A DNA stretch of 64,000 bases from Oreohelix idahoensis. Its lineage: Eukaryota > Mollusca > Gastropoda > Stylommatophora > Oreohelicidae. Numbering within the stretch: position 1 is the stretch's first letter; each line of letters opens with the position of its first letter. The notes below the pieces were generated by a model. That model searched no databases and was not told the origin of the DNA. It was given only the letters and a program-made list of their open reading frames with translations. The stretch spans positions 197,001 to 261,000 of the forward strand of contig JAMPIV010005835.1 of NCBI GenBank assembly GCA_024509875.1. The letters are read 5' to 3'. Of this stretch, positions 26,852 to 37,936 are shown piece after piece. The translations under genes were made by a program, and so were the position numbers.

Positions 26852-27507
26852 TTTGTATGGCCTGGTTTATCTGTTAATACATCTGTATGTTCCTCCAGAA
26901 CCTGTTGAACTCTCTCCCTCTGATTTTTAGTCAGGTGCTTACTGACTTTTACCTGTGCTGCTGTTTCACAAGGATGTAATGGGTATTCATGTGAGGTGAG
27001 TGGTTCCTTTTGCATCTGGGTTGCAATAGCCAAGGTCAATAAGGGGGTGCTTTCCTGGAGTGGTCTGTCCAGATACTTCTTTAATAAGTTTACATAATAA
27101 ACTTTCTCCTTCCCCTTTTTGTCAATTTTATAGTTTGTTCTAGACACCTTCTCTAGAACCGTATAGGGACCTTGCCAACCAATTTGTAATTTATTCTGGC
27201 TACCGGGTAGTAGAAGAAGCACCTTCTCTCCCACAGCTAGTTCTCGGTCCTTTGCCTTCCTATTAAAATATGCTGCATGTTTCTTCCTGGCTTGTTTCAA
27301 ATTATCATTTGCCAGTTTCCATCCAGCTTTCAGACGAGTGGTCAGTTCGTTCACGTATTGATAAGATGAGGTAACAGTCTCTTCCGCCTTCTCATCTGTC
27401 CAGGTCCTTAATAGAGCTTCTAATGGACCTTTTATTGGCCTCCCAAATAGCAGAGTTGCGGGAGCCATCCCGGTTGAACTATGTGGTACCTCCCGGTACG
27501 CAAACAA
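26833..27507 (-). pseudogene. Integrase C-terminal domain and IN-RT linker, element A
   Basis: It continues integrase from the frame of 27656-27919. LFAYREVPHSSTGMAPATLLFGRP is the conserved gypsy segment after the DDE core, cited here by its ends. It is followed by a Lys/Arg-rich region and the small C-terminal fold (VGEKVLLLLPG, QGPYTVLEKVSRTNYKI). A linker (LTKNQRERVQQVLEEHTDVL) then leads straight into reverse transcriptase. The join to RT has a one-base frameshift. This physical continuity from integrase into RT is the evidence for IN-before-RT order. Confidence 0.92.
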
Positions 27508-27919
27508 TGCGGCGGGCAGGAATTGATCCCACAGATCCGGTTTTTCGTGTGCCAGCTTTCTCAGGATAGAAATGAGAGTCCCGTTGAACCTCTCTACCTG
27601 GCCGTTCCCTTGTGGATGGTACGGACTACAATGAAAGTGTCTGGCTTGAAATAGTTTAAAAAACCTCTTCCGTTAGTTTCCCCTTGAACTGAGATCCATT
27701 ATCCGTCAAGATTTGATGCGGGAATCCTAATCGGGTAAATATTGTAAGTAGTGCCTCTGCTACATGTTTTGAATCAATTGATGGCAGGGCTACCGCCTCT
27801 CCCCACATAGAACAAGTGTCCACCAGAGTAAGGATGTAACTGTTCCTCCTCTTGGTCCGAGTGAGAGGTCCTACAATATCCACTGCAACCCTCTCAAAAG
27901 GTGTTCCCACTATGGGCAT
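27508..27919 (-). pseudogene. Integrase catalytic core, element A
   Basis: Integrase inserts the cDNA into the genome. The frame 27656-27919 contains the first Asp (AVDIVGPL) and second Asp (LTDNGSQFKG). It stops after LTEEVF because of one extra T in a T run near 27657. In the next frame, still open to 27507, HPQGNGQVERFNG carries the catalytic Glu. All three DDE residues are therefore preserved but not in one frame. The frame overlaps the end of the upstream Gag-PR frame by 26 bases, again through a one-base shift. Confidence 0.92.
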
Positions 27920-29210
27920 TTCCCCTAGAGTTGCAGGAGCAGTCCAGTGCTTTGGAGCTACCCTTTGACATTCTGGGCAGGATTTGACATATCTTTTTTA
28001 TATCCTCCGTTATCCCTGGCCAGAAGTAATGACAAGCTATACGCTGTCCTGTGGCGCTGATCCCCATGTGACCACTGAAGGGAATCGCATGCCCGAGTTC
28101 CATCACTTTATCTCTATATGAAGTGGGAAGAACCAGCTGGTTGTGACCATTTATTCCAGTTCCGGCCTTCCTGTATAATAATTTGTTCTTCATGAAATAT
28201 TCTCCCTTGCTCGGAGGTGTGTGGCATTTGGGCAATTTTTTAAAACATGGCTTGAGTGTCCTATCCTCAGCCTGCGCCTTCCTCATCTCCTCTGGATGAG
28301 CATTTATAGGTTCACCTTCTTCCTCCTTCTTCTGTGACCTGGTCTGCACTGTCGCCATGATCACAGGTCTCTCGGGATTCCCCAAGAAGACGTATCTACA
28401 CCCCAATATCAGAGGGTAGATTGGTTCATCTATCACTGCTGCTCTGATTTCTCCTTCCACATAGCGAGTTTTCACCGTTATCCTTGCGATGGGAAGTGTC
28501 ATGAGTGGTATGTCCTTAGTTGCCCCTTGTATTTCCACTGTTTCTGTGGTATACTGACTTGGGTCCACTAGGCTAGACTTCACAACTGAATCATAATCCA
28601 AACCTGTATCATAAAGGCACCTTATGGTGACCCCATTACAAATAACATCCTCACAAACTGGGGGGTGATAAGGTTCCTGTTGTCCATTAGGATTAACCTT
28701 TAATCTTTGCGTCCCCGACTTCATTGCAGCAATGTTTGAAGGTTTCCTTCTACAAAATTCGGTGTTATGGTTATCCTTCTTGCACCATTTACACCATCTT
28801 TTTCCTTGGTTCAACGGTTTTCTTTCATTGAATTTTTGGTCATTGAACTGTGAGTTTCTGTCTCTGTAGTCATTTCTTGGCCGTTCAAAGTTTGTCCTAC
28901 CTTTATTTCCCTGCTCCCTATTATCAAATTTATTAAATTGCTGTGGAGCTTTAAAATTATCTATGTGCTTCTTTTTAGCACCACTTACCTCTGCCTGGGC
29001 TGCCTGATACCTCTCAGCAACATTTAAAACCTCCCCCAACTTCTCTGCACCTTGTTCCATGAGAAATTTTCTCATGTCTGGAGCCATGGACTCTCTCAAT
29101 TGCTCAATCATGATCATTTCTTTAAGATCTTGGGTCTTCCCCAGAGCAGTCCATTTCTCCAAATAGGTTTCTAGTCTGGCAGAGAATTGGTGGTATGTCT
29201 CCCCAGACAA
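27894..29210 (-). pseudogene. Gag C-terminus, protease and integrase zinc finger, element A
   Basis: 438 codons in one frame. It begins within the capsid region (GETYHQFSARLETYLEKW), then an Asn/Arg/Gln-rich stretch and a canonical CCHC zinc knuckle CKWCKKDNHNTEFC (about 28750-28795), which binds RNA. The aspartic protease follows, with RCLYDTGLDYDSVV near 28605 (DTG motif; the following residues differ from the more usual DTGSS/DTGCT). A ~100-residue linker leads to HAIPFSGHMGISATGQRIA, the HH half of the integrase zinc finger. The CC half lies in the next frame past a one-base shift near 27990. Integrase starts without any RT after protease. Confidence 0.92.
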
Positions 29211-29232
29211 CAGTTTGGCATTTCTAAATTTC

Positions 29233-29934
29233 TTACGGTAAAATTCCCCATTTTTTTTCGTACCTCAATAACAAAGCCTGCTTTAACATGTCATAATTGT
29301 CTTGGTCTTCCCTGTTCATTTTAGCAAAGACTTCATAAGAAGTACCTCTCAGTCCCTGTGATAGCTTTAAACTCCACCTCTCTCTCTCTAACCCATATGT
29401 AGTAGCTAATAACTCAAAACGTCCTAGGTACCCCTCTATGTCATCGTCTTTCTCAACAAAATGGTCTAAATGAAACCCCATAGCTGAGTTTGAGGCTCCC
29501 AGACTAGGCGTAGCATCTGAGGCAAAAGGGCTGGCACCATTTTCAGGAGCCTGGCCTTGTAACTCCAGCTCCCTTAGTCGTAATTCGTGTTCCCTTTGCA
29601 ACCTTCTATCTTCTGCCTCCCTTTCGGCCTTTTTATCTTCTGCCTCCCTTTCGGCAGTCAATCTTTTTTCTTCTGCCTCCCTTTGCTGTCGTTTGTCTTC
29701 TGCCTCAATCTGCAGCCTCTTAATTTCTCTATCAGCCTCAATTTGTAACCTCTTCTCTTCAGCCAACCTTTCAGACTCTAATTTTCTTTCAGCCTCTTTT
29801 TCTAATCTCCTTTCTTCCCGTTCAATATATTTATCACATTCAGCCGTTACGTATTGAATTAAAATCTGACCATCCATTCCCATCTCCTTTGCGGTCAGCA
29901 CAGCAGCTGATCTAAATTTTGCTAGCTCCGCCAT
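29233..29934 (-). pseudogene. Gag N-terminus, element A
   Basis: It starts ATGGCGGAGCTAGC at 29934. Residues ~35-125 are a strongly charged coiled coil built from repeats of the type EAEDKRLQ/EAEEKRLT, likely for Gag assembly. A capsid-like region follows (GFHLDHFVEKDDDIEGYLGRFE). The frame ends in YEKKWGILP because of one extra A in an A8 run at about 29260; one base fewer would lead directly into the frame 27894-29210. The same N-terminal layout is present in Gag of element F. Confidence 0.92.
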
Positions 29935-30190
29935 ACTTTTTAGACAATATAATAATATACAAGATAAATCTCTAACCTCTAAAGAACTTCTAATTACTAT
30001 AGTCTAACTAATTCTAATTAATTAATTAACTAATTACTGGCTGTGAAGATTCACCAACTTTTATTTGCAGGGACACTTTTAATTTTAAGGGGATTTTACA
30101 ATATTTCTCCCACCAGGAGATCCTAATATTACTTAATGGGCTAATTATCCCGGGACAAAGAGACCCCAACATATGTGATTAATTTAAATC

Positions 30191-30208
30191 CCGAGATCGA
30201 GCCACCCA
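30191..30208 (-). promoter_or_regulatory. Primer-binding-site candidate, element A
   Basis: Five bases inside the 5' LTR, the minus strand reads TGGGTGGCTCGATCTCGG. TGG complements a tRNA CCA end, and the complement (TTTAAATCCCGAGATCG... at 30183-30208) itself looks like the 3' half of a tRNA with a T-loop. The tRNA species is not identified. Confidence 0.65.
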
Positions 30209-30213
30209 ATATA

Positions 30214-32215
30214 TGTAGTGGGTTTGATGGTATTGTATGGTGATGATGGTACTACGTGTGATGCATGAGGTCAGCTGTGAAGGCTCCTGAGATAAAATGT
30301 AACTGAGAGTTGTCAGAAGGCCCTTCTCGCTACCACTACGACCTCACACTTATCGTTTTTTTTTTTCTAATGAATGTGGCTACGTTAAATGTCTAGGGTA
30401 ATGATATGTAATGTGGTGTGATGGTTTATAGACACACACACAGATATTTACTAAGTCTAATAATATTAACAAATGTTATAATACACTGAACTAACTCAAG
30501 TGTGTAAAATTTTTGATAGAAATTTTTTACATTTGTTTTGTTCTGGATCAAGTTTTATTTTGACCAGAACTTATAAAAGATTTAGAAATTATGAAAGAAA
30601 TGCATGGAATATTACATAATAAATGCAAGAGTGTACATATGTAAGTACTAGACTATTTAGTTTTATTAATGTTTATACTAGTCATCTAATTGGGAGGATA
30701 GTTAATGGTTGTGCTGTTGGGGTGGCCTCATCACTCCAGTCTATATTGACTACACCTTGTCCAGAAATGGCAGGAATTTTAGGGGATTGTTAGTAACTAA
30801 ATGGAGTTGGTGAATTTCCAGCAGACCAGAGGCTCACTCAACTCTGAAGATGTAGCTCTGGTGCTGAGATCTGGTGGCCCCACCTCTCCGTGCTTGGGGG
30901 CAATAATAGTCTGCTCTGACACAACGTTACTGCACGGATCCACTCTGGTAAAATCACCAACTTAGTTTACACCGCCTTGGTGACAACTGAAACTCACAGC
31001 TCTGCAATCAAAGTATTGGCTATGTGTCAAAATTCCATTCTCTAACCATGTCTGGACACAACACTACACAACAACAACACCATATAGACAGGTCAGATCT
31101 CTCTGACCATACAGCACATTTTACCATGGTGGTTTCACATCAGATAGGTCCTCCCAGACTACAGATTCTGAAATATATTTATTAGTTTCCTGCCCTAACA
31201 TAGGATAGGTAATATGTTTCATTGTTCTCAACACTTGATCTGTCCTTCCTAACCCTTGCTGGAGTTTATGTATATTGTTTGTCCCTAGACCCTGAACTAG
31301 GGCGGGGGGTCTAGAGCAAATCCTTACTTGTTTGTAAGGCTAGATTTCGATATGGCAGTATCAAATCACTCGAAACCTTAAACAATTTTCAAAATATGCA
31401 AAGAAATAATTTCAATCTTACCAGATTATGAATAAAAAACACAGAAATGCTAGCAAAACTCAGCTGAGCTGCTGGCTATAGTATGGCATCCCTGAACTTA
31501 TTTCAATTTATTTCATTTGGAAATCACCACACTTGAAATTTACTGTGTCTATCACTGGACAACTATTGAGGAATGGCAAAAAAGCTCGTCTGAGCGCGGA
31601 TAATATGATTGTCTGTGGCCAATCAATGCCTTGGTTTTTTTTTAATTCAAATTTCCTACACTAAAGTCATATTCAGTCATGCTTCAGTCAAGTATGGATT
31701 TTTATCTGTTAGTCCGTCCGTCTCTACTTGCGTTTTCACAAAAACGTACTTGTTTTTTGAACCAACCTATTCGTCCCCTCTACACTTTTTGTCTGTAAAG
31801 TTATTTTTAGCCACAGCTCCCACCAATTCCCCTTCTCTTTCATTCTAACTAGATTTGGACACTTGAGTCTTCAAGGTCGCGATTTTTGTGCAAATAGTGA
31901 CTTGTGTGATTCAATGCAGTCTTTCGCTGATGTGAACAACAGTCTTTTGTCATTATCTTCATTATTAGCTATCCGTCTGTATAAATAAAAGCATATTATT
32001 TCACTGCTCAGAATGGGCCATCCGGCCAGCTAATTTTTATATTCCTAACATTAATATTAAGAAAAAGTTACTTTTTGAATTTTGTAATATTTCAAGCATC
32101 TGCGTTTAGCCGCTGAATTCAAATAAAAGGCTTGGTATCGCAAAAGCGTCCAATAAATGACTGTGGCGTATCATATCCAAGGTCCCTTCTGTCGAATTCC
32201 TTACTTTATGTCAAC

Positions 32216-32253
<38 letters not shown>

Positions 32254-32489
32254 ACGTGACTTTTCCTCCTTGCCCCACCAATTTGCGTCCATTAACCTCG
32301 CTAGTTCAAGTACGCGTTCAGTCAGATTTTTGTCCTTTGATCCTCGTTCCGTTTTGCCTTCAAGTCTAACACCTGATGACCCGCGGCGCGGGCGATCATG
32401 TATTCCAGCAGCTTACGCATTGGTTTTTTATCCTTACGTTGCATCATTTGAGATATTTTGACGTTGTATCACTGTTAATTTTTACGACA
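30214..32489 (-). repeat. 5' LTR of element A (2276 bp)
   Basis: Sister of 23787-26040. By eye I count about seven substitutions between them (for example C/T near 30970, G/C near 32288 and T/C near 32442), plus length changes in T and G runs. This implies a recent insertion. It should contain the element promoter, but I could not place a convincing TATA box. Confidence 0.97.
32218..32252. repeat. (G)35 homopolymer in the 5' LTR
   Basis: Thirty-five consecutive G on the plus strand. The sister LTR has only ten at 25793-25802, so most of the difference in LTR length comes from this tract. Confidence 0.97.
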
Positions 32490-32494
32490 CAAGA

Positions 32495-33879
32495 GCACAT
32501 AAATGCCTTGGTGGAATCTTCCTGCAAGGGGACAGTGTGCAATGATGGTTGTATGCTGCAAAAGAAGTGACAAGAAAAGTCATGATGAATAATTATATTC
32601 ATATTCTTTGCTATGTTTTCTTTATTCCCAAGAGTTTCTTTTACAAGGTATCTGTTGTGGATTGGAGGCAAAATATTTTTCTGTTACTTTTCATTTTGGG
32701 CATTCCGATATATTTTTCTTGTAAGAACTGGGGAAAACAATATCCAGTAATACATACCAATCTTACTTACTTACTTAGTCGTTCCCATTCTACTGTGAGG
32801 TGTAGAAGTCATACCAATCTTAATATGTTTAAATCAAATAAGAGAAGACAGAAATAGGTTTGACACAAACTAGGATAAACACCTAAAAGAAAAACAAGAG
32901 GAAATTGAGGACACAGAGAAGAATAGTTAAGAAAAAAAAATGAGGAAGATCTGTGTTGACCTTACTTGGCTTGCAAAAAAGTTTTTGCAAACTACAACCG
33001 TTTGTCAGTTTCTTCAGTTGCAGAAGAGCCTAGGAGAGAGAACAAGCCTTGGTTATTTTTTTTTTAAGGCAGAAATGAATGGTTTAATGTCTGGGGTTTT
33101 GTTATTTGAATGAATAACTTAATAAGTTTATTTCTACAGCTGTAGCTTGAAAAGCTAGGTCAAGGCATCTTTTATCTTGTTGAAGAATTTTATCTTATTG
33201 ACTAAACGTTAGCTCCTTTGTTATTATTTCATGTCCTAGATTATAAGTACTGATCCTGACTAATCTGCTATCACTGTTTAAGGGATGATAAAAACCCATG
33301 ACTGTAGATAAGAAGAGAAAATAACTGGTTTATTTTATATATATATATATACACACTATAACTCATGAAGCATTACAGTTGCTGACTTGGCTCTTGAGTT
33401 AGGGCAGGAAAAGGCAGTGAGGAAGGGAACTGGTCGCCCCACCTTTCGATGCTAGACCTAGTATAGTGAAGTCTCTAACACTTCACTCCCCTATGGCTGT
33501 ATCTGCTATGGAACTACCTTTACATTTTAGCTGAGTTGGAGCATGAATCTTACTACACTGAAAATTGTATTTCTGAAAATTTTACTATCATTCAAAAGTA
33601 AAATTTGACTAATAAATTTGGTATGGTTTTGGTTTTAAAGACCATCTTCATTGCACACAGACAACTCCATCAGTGCTCTGGTCTCCTCCCTTAGATCATA
33701 TAAGGCGGATCTTAGCACAGTACATGAGCTCTGTAGCACCGGCGAGGAATCCCAATGTGTGTATACAGGAATAACACATTTTACAAATATTTTGTGATGG
33801 GTAGGTTTCCTAATTTTTAAATTTTGCCATGGCAGCTGCTGTATGGCCTCTTTACGATTTCCAACTGCCGAGGGCTTTG
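32495..33879. other. No gene recognised
   Basis: The flank right of element A continues the pre-insertion host sequence. It holds a 44-bp micro-insertion at 32766-32809 and a short TA run near 33339. 33650-33880 may be the distal body of the minus-strand SINE at 33880-34080. Confidence 0.45.
32766..32809 (-). mobile_element. 44-bp severely truncated retroposon tail
   Basis: Flanked by a perfect 13-bp duplication CATACCAATCTTA (32753-32765 and 32810-32822). On the minus strand it ends in (TAAG)n, like the tandem-repeat tail of a non-LTR element or SINE. It is apparently a real but extremely 5'-truncated retroposition event. Confidence 0.7.
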
Positions 33880-34080
33880 TAAGGTGCGTAATTTGCACTT
33901 ATCCAAGAAGGCTAGGCATCCGATCTCACTACCCAGGAGATCTGGGGGCGTCGGATGACATCATTAGGAATCATTGGCTCTGAACAAATTTCCATCAATT
34001 ATATTCCCTGTACTGAGAGCGAACCTGGTACCTTTAGAATTAGAAGCGGACACCATACCTCTTAGCCACTCCACCCTCCT
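33880..34080 (-). mobile_element. tRNA-derived SINE head, second family
   Basis: The minus strand begins GGAGGGTGGAGTGGCTAAGAG, where TGGCTAAGAGG fits a Pol III A box; GGTTCGCTCTC about 45 bases on fits a B box. Spacing is tRNA-like. The body runs leftwards to an uncertain end and may extend to ~33640. No target duplication was found. Confidence 0.55.
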
Positions 34081-34482
34081 TATTGTTTAACAACTGTATA
34101 GGTAGGATAACATTAAAAGTGTATCCAGAAGCAGTTGCCATAAACTAGTCACTGTTAGCAGATGACCAAAGCCCACTACATATAAACATTAAAAGACTCC
34201 TAGAGCACAAGGAAAACTTACTTCACAAGTTAGAAAGAAGCAATCCACTTTTTTGGGATATTTTATGAGAAGAGGAAAGCTGGAATATACGAGTATCTTA
34301 ACGACTGGTAAGATTGAAGGAAAAACGTATAGAGAAATACAAAGAGAGAAAATACTTGACAGTTTGATATAGTGGCATGGAAGGTCAACAACAGAATTGA
34401 TAAATTGTACTGAAGACAGGAAGTTGTGGAGAGACATGATCTCCTGCGCCACTAGGCATGGTACTACAATATTATGGTGACC

Positions 34483-34835
34483 TTGTGGAGCCGCACTAGC
34501 GTAGTGGTTACAACACCGCTCTGGCGACCGGGTGATTCAGGATCAAACCCGGGCTACGGCATTTGAGGATTTTTCGTCGACCGGGATTTGGACTGGATTA
34601 ACTCGAGACCTGGCGAGAACATTTGAAGGAGTGTCGTCGACAAGGGATTGGCGGCTCCTGAGCCGACCCAGCTCTAATGGGTACCTCCGAAATCGGCGAG
34701 TATTTGCCTGAATGGCGAGGGACACCTGTCTCTGTACAAGAAAAAAGGGATACTCACGTAAAATCAATGTCAGGTTAGACATTAATAATAACCTGAGATT
34801 TCGCCTCGAGTATTAGCGGGCGTACGAAAAAAAAA
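34483..34835 (+). mobile_element. tRNA-derived SINE, third family, copy S4 (353 bp)
   Basis: The head has an A box (TAGCGTAGTGG) and B box (GGATCAAACCC). The body includes CGGCTCCTGAGCCGACCC and AATGGGTACC, shared with SINE family S although heads and tails differ. It ends in a poly(A) tail and is flanked by a 9-bp duplication ATGGTGACC (34474-34482 and 34836-34844). Confidence 0.9.
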
Positions 34836-34844
34836 ATGGTGACC

Positions 34845-35386
34845 AGCACATCAAAAACAAAAGCAATGAACATCAGAGTTAATCCAAGGCCACACACCAT
34901 CCGTGTCAACAGTACTTTGATCAAACAAGACAAAGAGCCTAGGAAACATTTTCACAGAGTATTGTAGACTGGATAGAGAAATAGAAACAAGATGTCAAAA
35001 GGCAGGCAGCTGTGGCTACCAAACTGACTCCACTGCTCAGATACCTAAACAGAATGTTTTTATGTGGCTTTTTAAAATGTCTGACTAAATTGCTATGGGG
35101 ACATCACATAGCATGGTTGTTTAAATTTATGTTTCAGGTCAATCTGGACTAAACCATATTCTGGTATAAATATAAAAGAACACACATTGTAAGAATGTCC
35201 TAGTGGTTTGGACCAAGAGACTGTGACTAACTGCCTACATGAATCAACTTGGCATGTTGCCCAAATGTAGATAACTTTTTTTTTTTTTTGCACTTTGTCT
35301 GTGAAGTGCTGTCAGTCTGTGTCACCACGTGCAGCTGCTACACTTAGGTTTTATAGCCTTGTGTGACAGGATAGCATCCTATATAT
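34845..35386. other. No gene recognised
   Basis: AT-rich non-coding DNA ending in a short TA run that served as target for LTR G. Confidence 0.45.
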
Positions 35387-35391
35387 ATATA

Positions 35392-37931
35392 TGTCGTGAT
35401 TAGATAGGTTTGAAAGTTATTTATGGTGTCCCGTCTGAGTAGAGGGGATGGTGATAAGTAAGTGAGAAGTAAAGGTGTGAGAATAGATTTCACGAGTGAA
35501 TAGTTTAAGGAGAAAATATGTCTCTGGAATGAGTAGTTTCTCTAGTCCAGCCTATCTATACGACGATAATTTAGTACAAGACAATCTTTCCCTCCCCATA
35601 CAGATACTGTAAATATGAGTTTAACTACACACACACACACACTCAGCTATGTGACGACAAGACACACAAACGTGAAAAAACTGTGGTAAATTTGGGTATG
35701 GGTCTGACCACACAAGTTAAGTTTCGTTTGTTGTTTATTATCATTAAACTTGACAACACCAAATATCTAAGCAATATCAAATAAAATCAGAATTACATAC
35801 ATAGAAAAATAACAGAATACATGTGCCCCCCCCCCCCTCCCCCTTATTGAAAAAAAAGAACCCAACACGTTAATATCCCAAAGGTCAAAGGTTAGCACTA
35901 TGTTACAGAATAGACAGTAAAGAAACCCAAAGTTCCTACTAAATGCTACCCAGTAAGTAAACAATTTCTAAGCTAAAAAAATAAATGATGGTTCAGTTTC
36001 TGTAACTAAGAAAATATTCACTCTCTCTGTCATACGTGACCACTCAATCACGCTTACCCTATTTTTGGTGATATCCCTTTGGAATTACAATGGTTCCTGA
36101 ATGTACAAAATGTCAGGGTATTATCCAAATTGGCCCCAGTCCGTCATCTAGTAAATAAGATTTTATGAGGGGGACGCCAAATTTGGTGGTGTAATCTTGG
36201 ATGCACAAATGTCACCTCGAATAGTTAGTGTAGAAAACCCGAGATCTTGTGTTCACAGCAAACAGTGAAAAAATACTTCCAGTATATTGAAACGTCTAGT
36301 TGCTAAAAAACACTGTTACAATTGTTAATTGATGGTAATCCTATCAGCTGGCTCTATGTGAGTGCCGATTCTGAAACAGCGTACCTCTTCTGGATAAAAT
36401 CCACTTGGATACGACTGTCAAAAGTCGGGAGAAATGTTGTTATTTCTGCACAACCCCTGTGGGCTGATAAATTGAAAAAAATATCTGGGTATTGATAAGT
36501 CCAGTTAAATTTACTATTTAAATGTTTATTTGTCTCTTTGGCCAATCCTGTTCACAAATAAAGTTGGTGACACGTAAGCTAAGAAGAAGACAACATTAAT
36601 CATTCAGTAAATGAAGAAAAGGACCAAAATAGACCGCTGGTCGCCCTTGATCAGGTCTGCGAGGAATAGAACATTTATGAAAAAAATGCTACTATTCTAT
36701 ATAACTACATATATGTACACAGACGGGGACAAGACGATCTCTTATCCACTCCGTCAGTCCTGATTAAATTTAAAAGGCACACGGTGTCTCTATCCTATCT
36801 CGCGTTGCTTAGCGGGTGCAGGCTTGGTTGAGGCATGCAGCCTTTCCCCTCCTGCCCCGATCACGATCAGCATACAATGTCAATTATTATTTAATTATCC
36901 ATACTCGCACTTAACAAATATCGCCTGTCATTAATAGCTATTAGATTGTCGGCGTCTGTGGGTCGTCGTATGGTATTAAATAAGTCACTTACTAAAATTA
37001 CACAAAATGAAATATAACTTGAATTCTATGGTCCACCATCAGTCACGCCTAGCATATAATATCAGTCAGCCAAACCATACCTTCTTGTGTGAGAAAGCGG
37101 GTGATGGAAATTTCATTAAACTGAACAACTGGTAAAAAAATAGCTACGCATTATTTATTTCACTAGATCTAACAGCTAGAAAATCACAGTGAATTTAAAA
37201 TGATAAAACTTAGCACATTAAATCACGTAAATGCTAATTTCTATTACCACAAATCAGAAAAGGACAATCCCCACGAAATGCTATTAACACATCTACCACA
37301 CTGGTTCAAGACTGCATGTTTAGACTATCCAAAATTCTGAGCGAGAACTGATGTCTGGTTTGGGAAGCCACAGTTTATATATCGTCATAGTATTATGATC
37401 TCTAGAAGATGCTAATTTTCACACTATTTTGCATAGCAGAAATCAGAAACCTAAATTCCCAAGATAAAAGGTTTTCACGGTCGCTATGTGGGGCGTTGCT
37501 ACTCGACAACAGAGACTTAAAACCATGTAACGGGTTTCTTACGAGATTTGTCCGCTTCTGGAGATCACAGAGTTGTCTCCCCCTGTATGTACGAACATCA
37601 AAGGGTACTCGGGGAATTATTTTTGCCCGAGCGGCTCACTTCAAAAGGGTCCGGTGTTATTCCACGTGCGTCTGTCTGATATCCGATGATTGACAGATCA
37701 GCTCGCGTGAGAAACTCAGGTAAACAAATTTGATTCACTTCCTGTTATGACTGGCAGGTCACGGAAGTTGGTAAACTTTCCGTTTGTTTACGTCTCGAGA
37801 AAAAGAGGCGTGGATTAAAAATGAGTAAACGCAGGCTGTCAATGCATGGCTTTGCTAGCGAATCATAGAACGCCAACGAGGTCACGAAAAACTGTCAGAT
37901 ACTGTAGGCTATATTTCCATTATACGTCACA
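35392..37931 (+). repeat. Solo LTR, family G (2540 bp)
   Basis: It begins TGTCGTGATTAGATAGG and ends TTATACGTCACA. Flanks are ATATA on both sides (35387-35391 and 37932-37936); this duplication is low complexity, so it is weaker proof than for the other LTRs. The first ~250 bases resemble the minus strand of LTR E (for example ATAGATTTCACGAGTGA against ATAGATTTCCACGAGTGA), which supports the LTR call and the orientation. It contains an (AC)n run near 35630 and a C-rich run near 35827. No coding sequence is recognised. Confidence 0.72.
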
Positions 37932-37936
37932 ATATA

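Larger units (their letters stand above)
23787..32489 (-). mobile_element. Ty3/gypsy-type LTR retrotransposon A with Gmr1-like domain order (8703 bp)
   Basis: Complete-ended element on the minus strand. Two near-identical LTRs flank a coding interior; the whole is bounded by a perfect 5-bp duplication CAAGA (23782-23786 and 32490-32494). A primer-binding-site candidate follows the 5' LTR and a polypurine tract precedes the 3' LTR. Interior order in sense direction: Gag with coiled coil and CCHC knuckle, aspartic protease, integrase (zinc finger, DDE core, C-terminal domain), then reverse transcriptase. Integrase before reverse transcriptase is the Gmr1-group arrangement. RNase H is absent and no env is seen. 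The interior has several single-base frameshifts although the LTRs differ at only about seven positions by eye. Confidence 0.95.
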
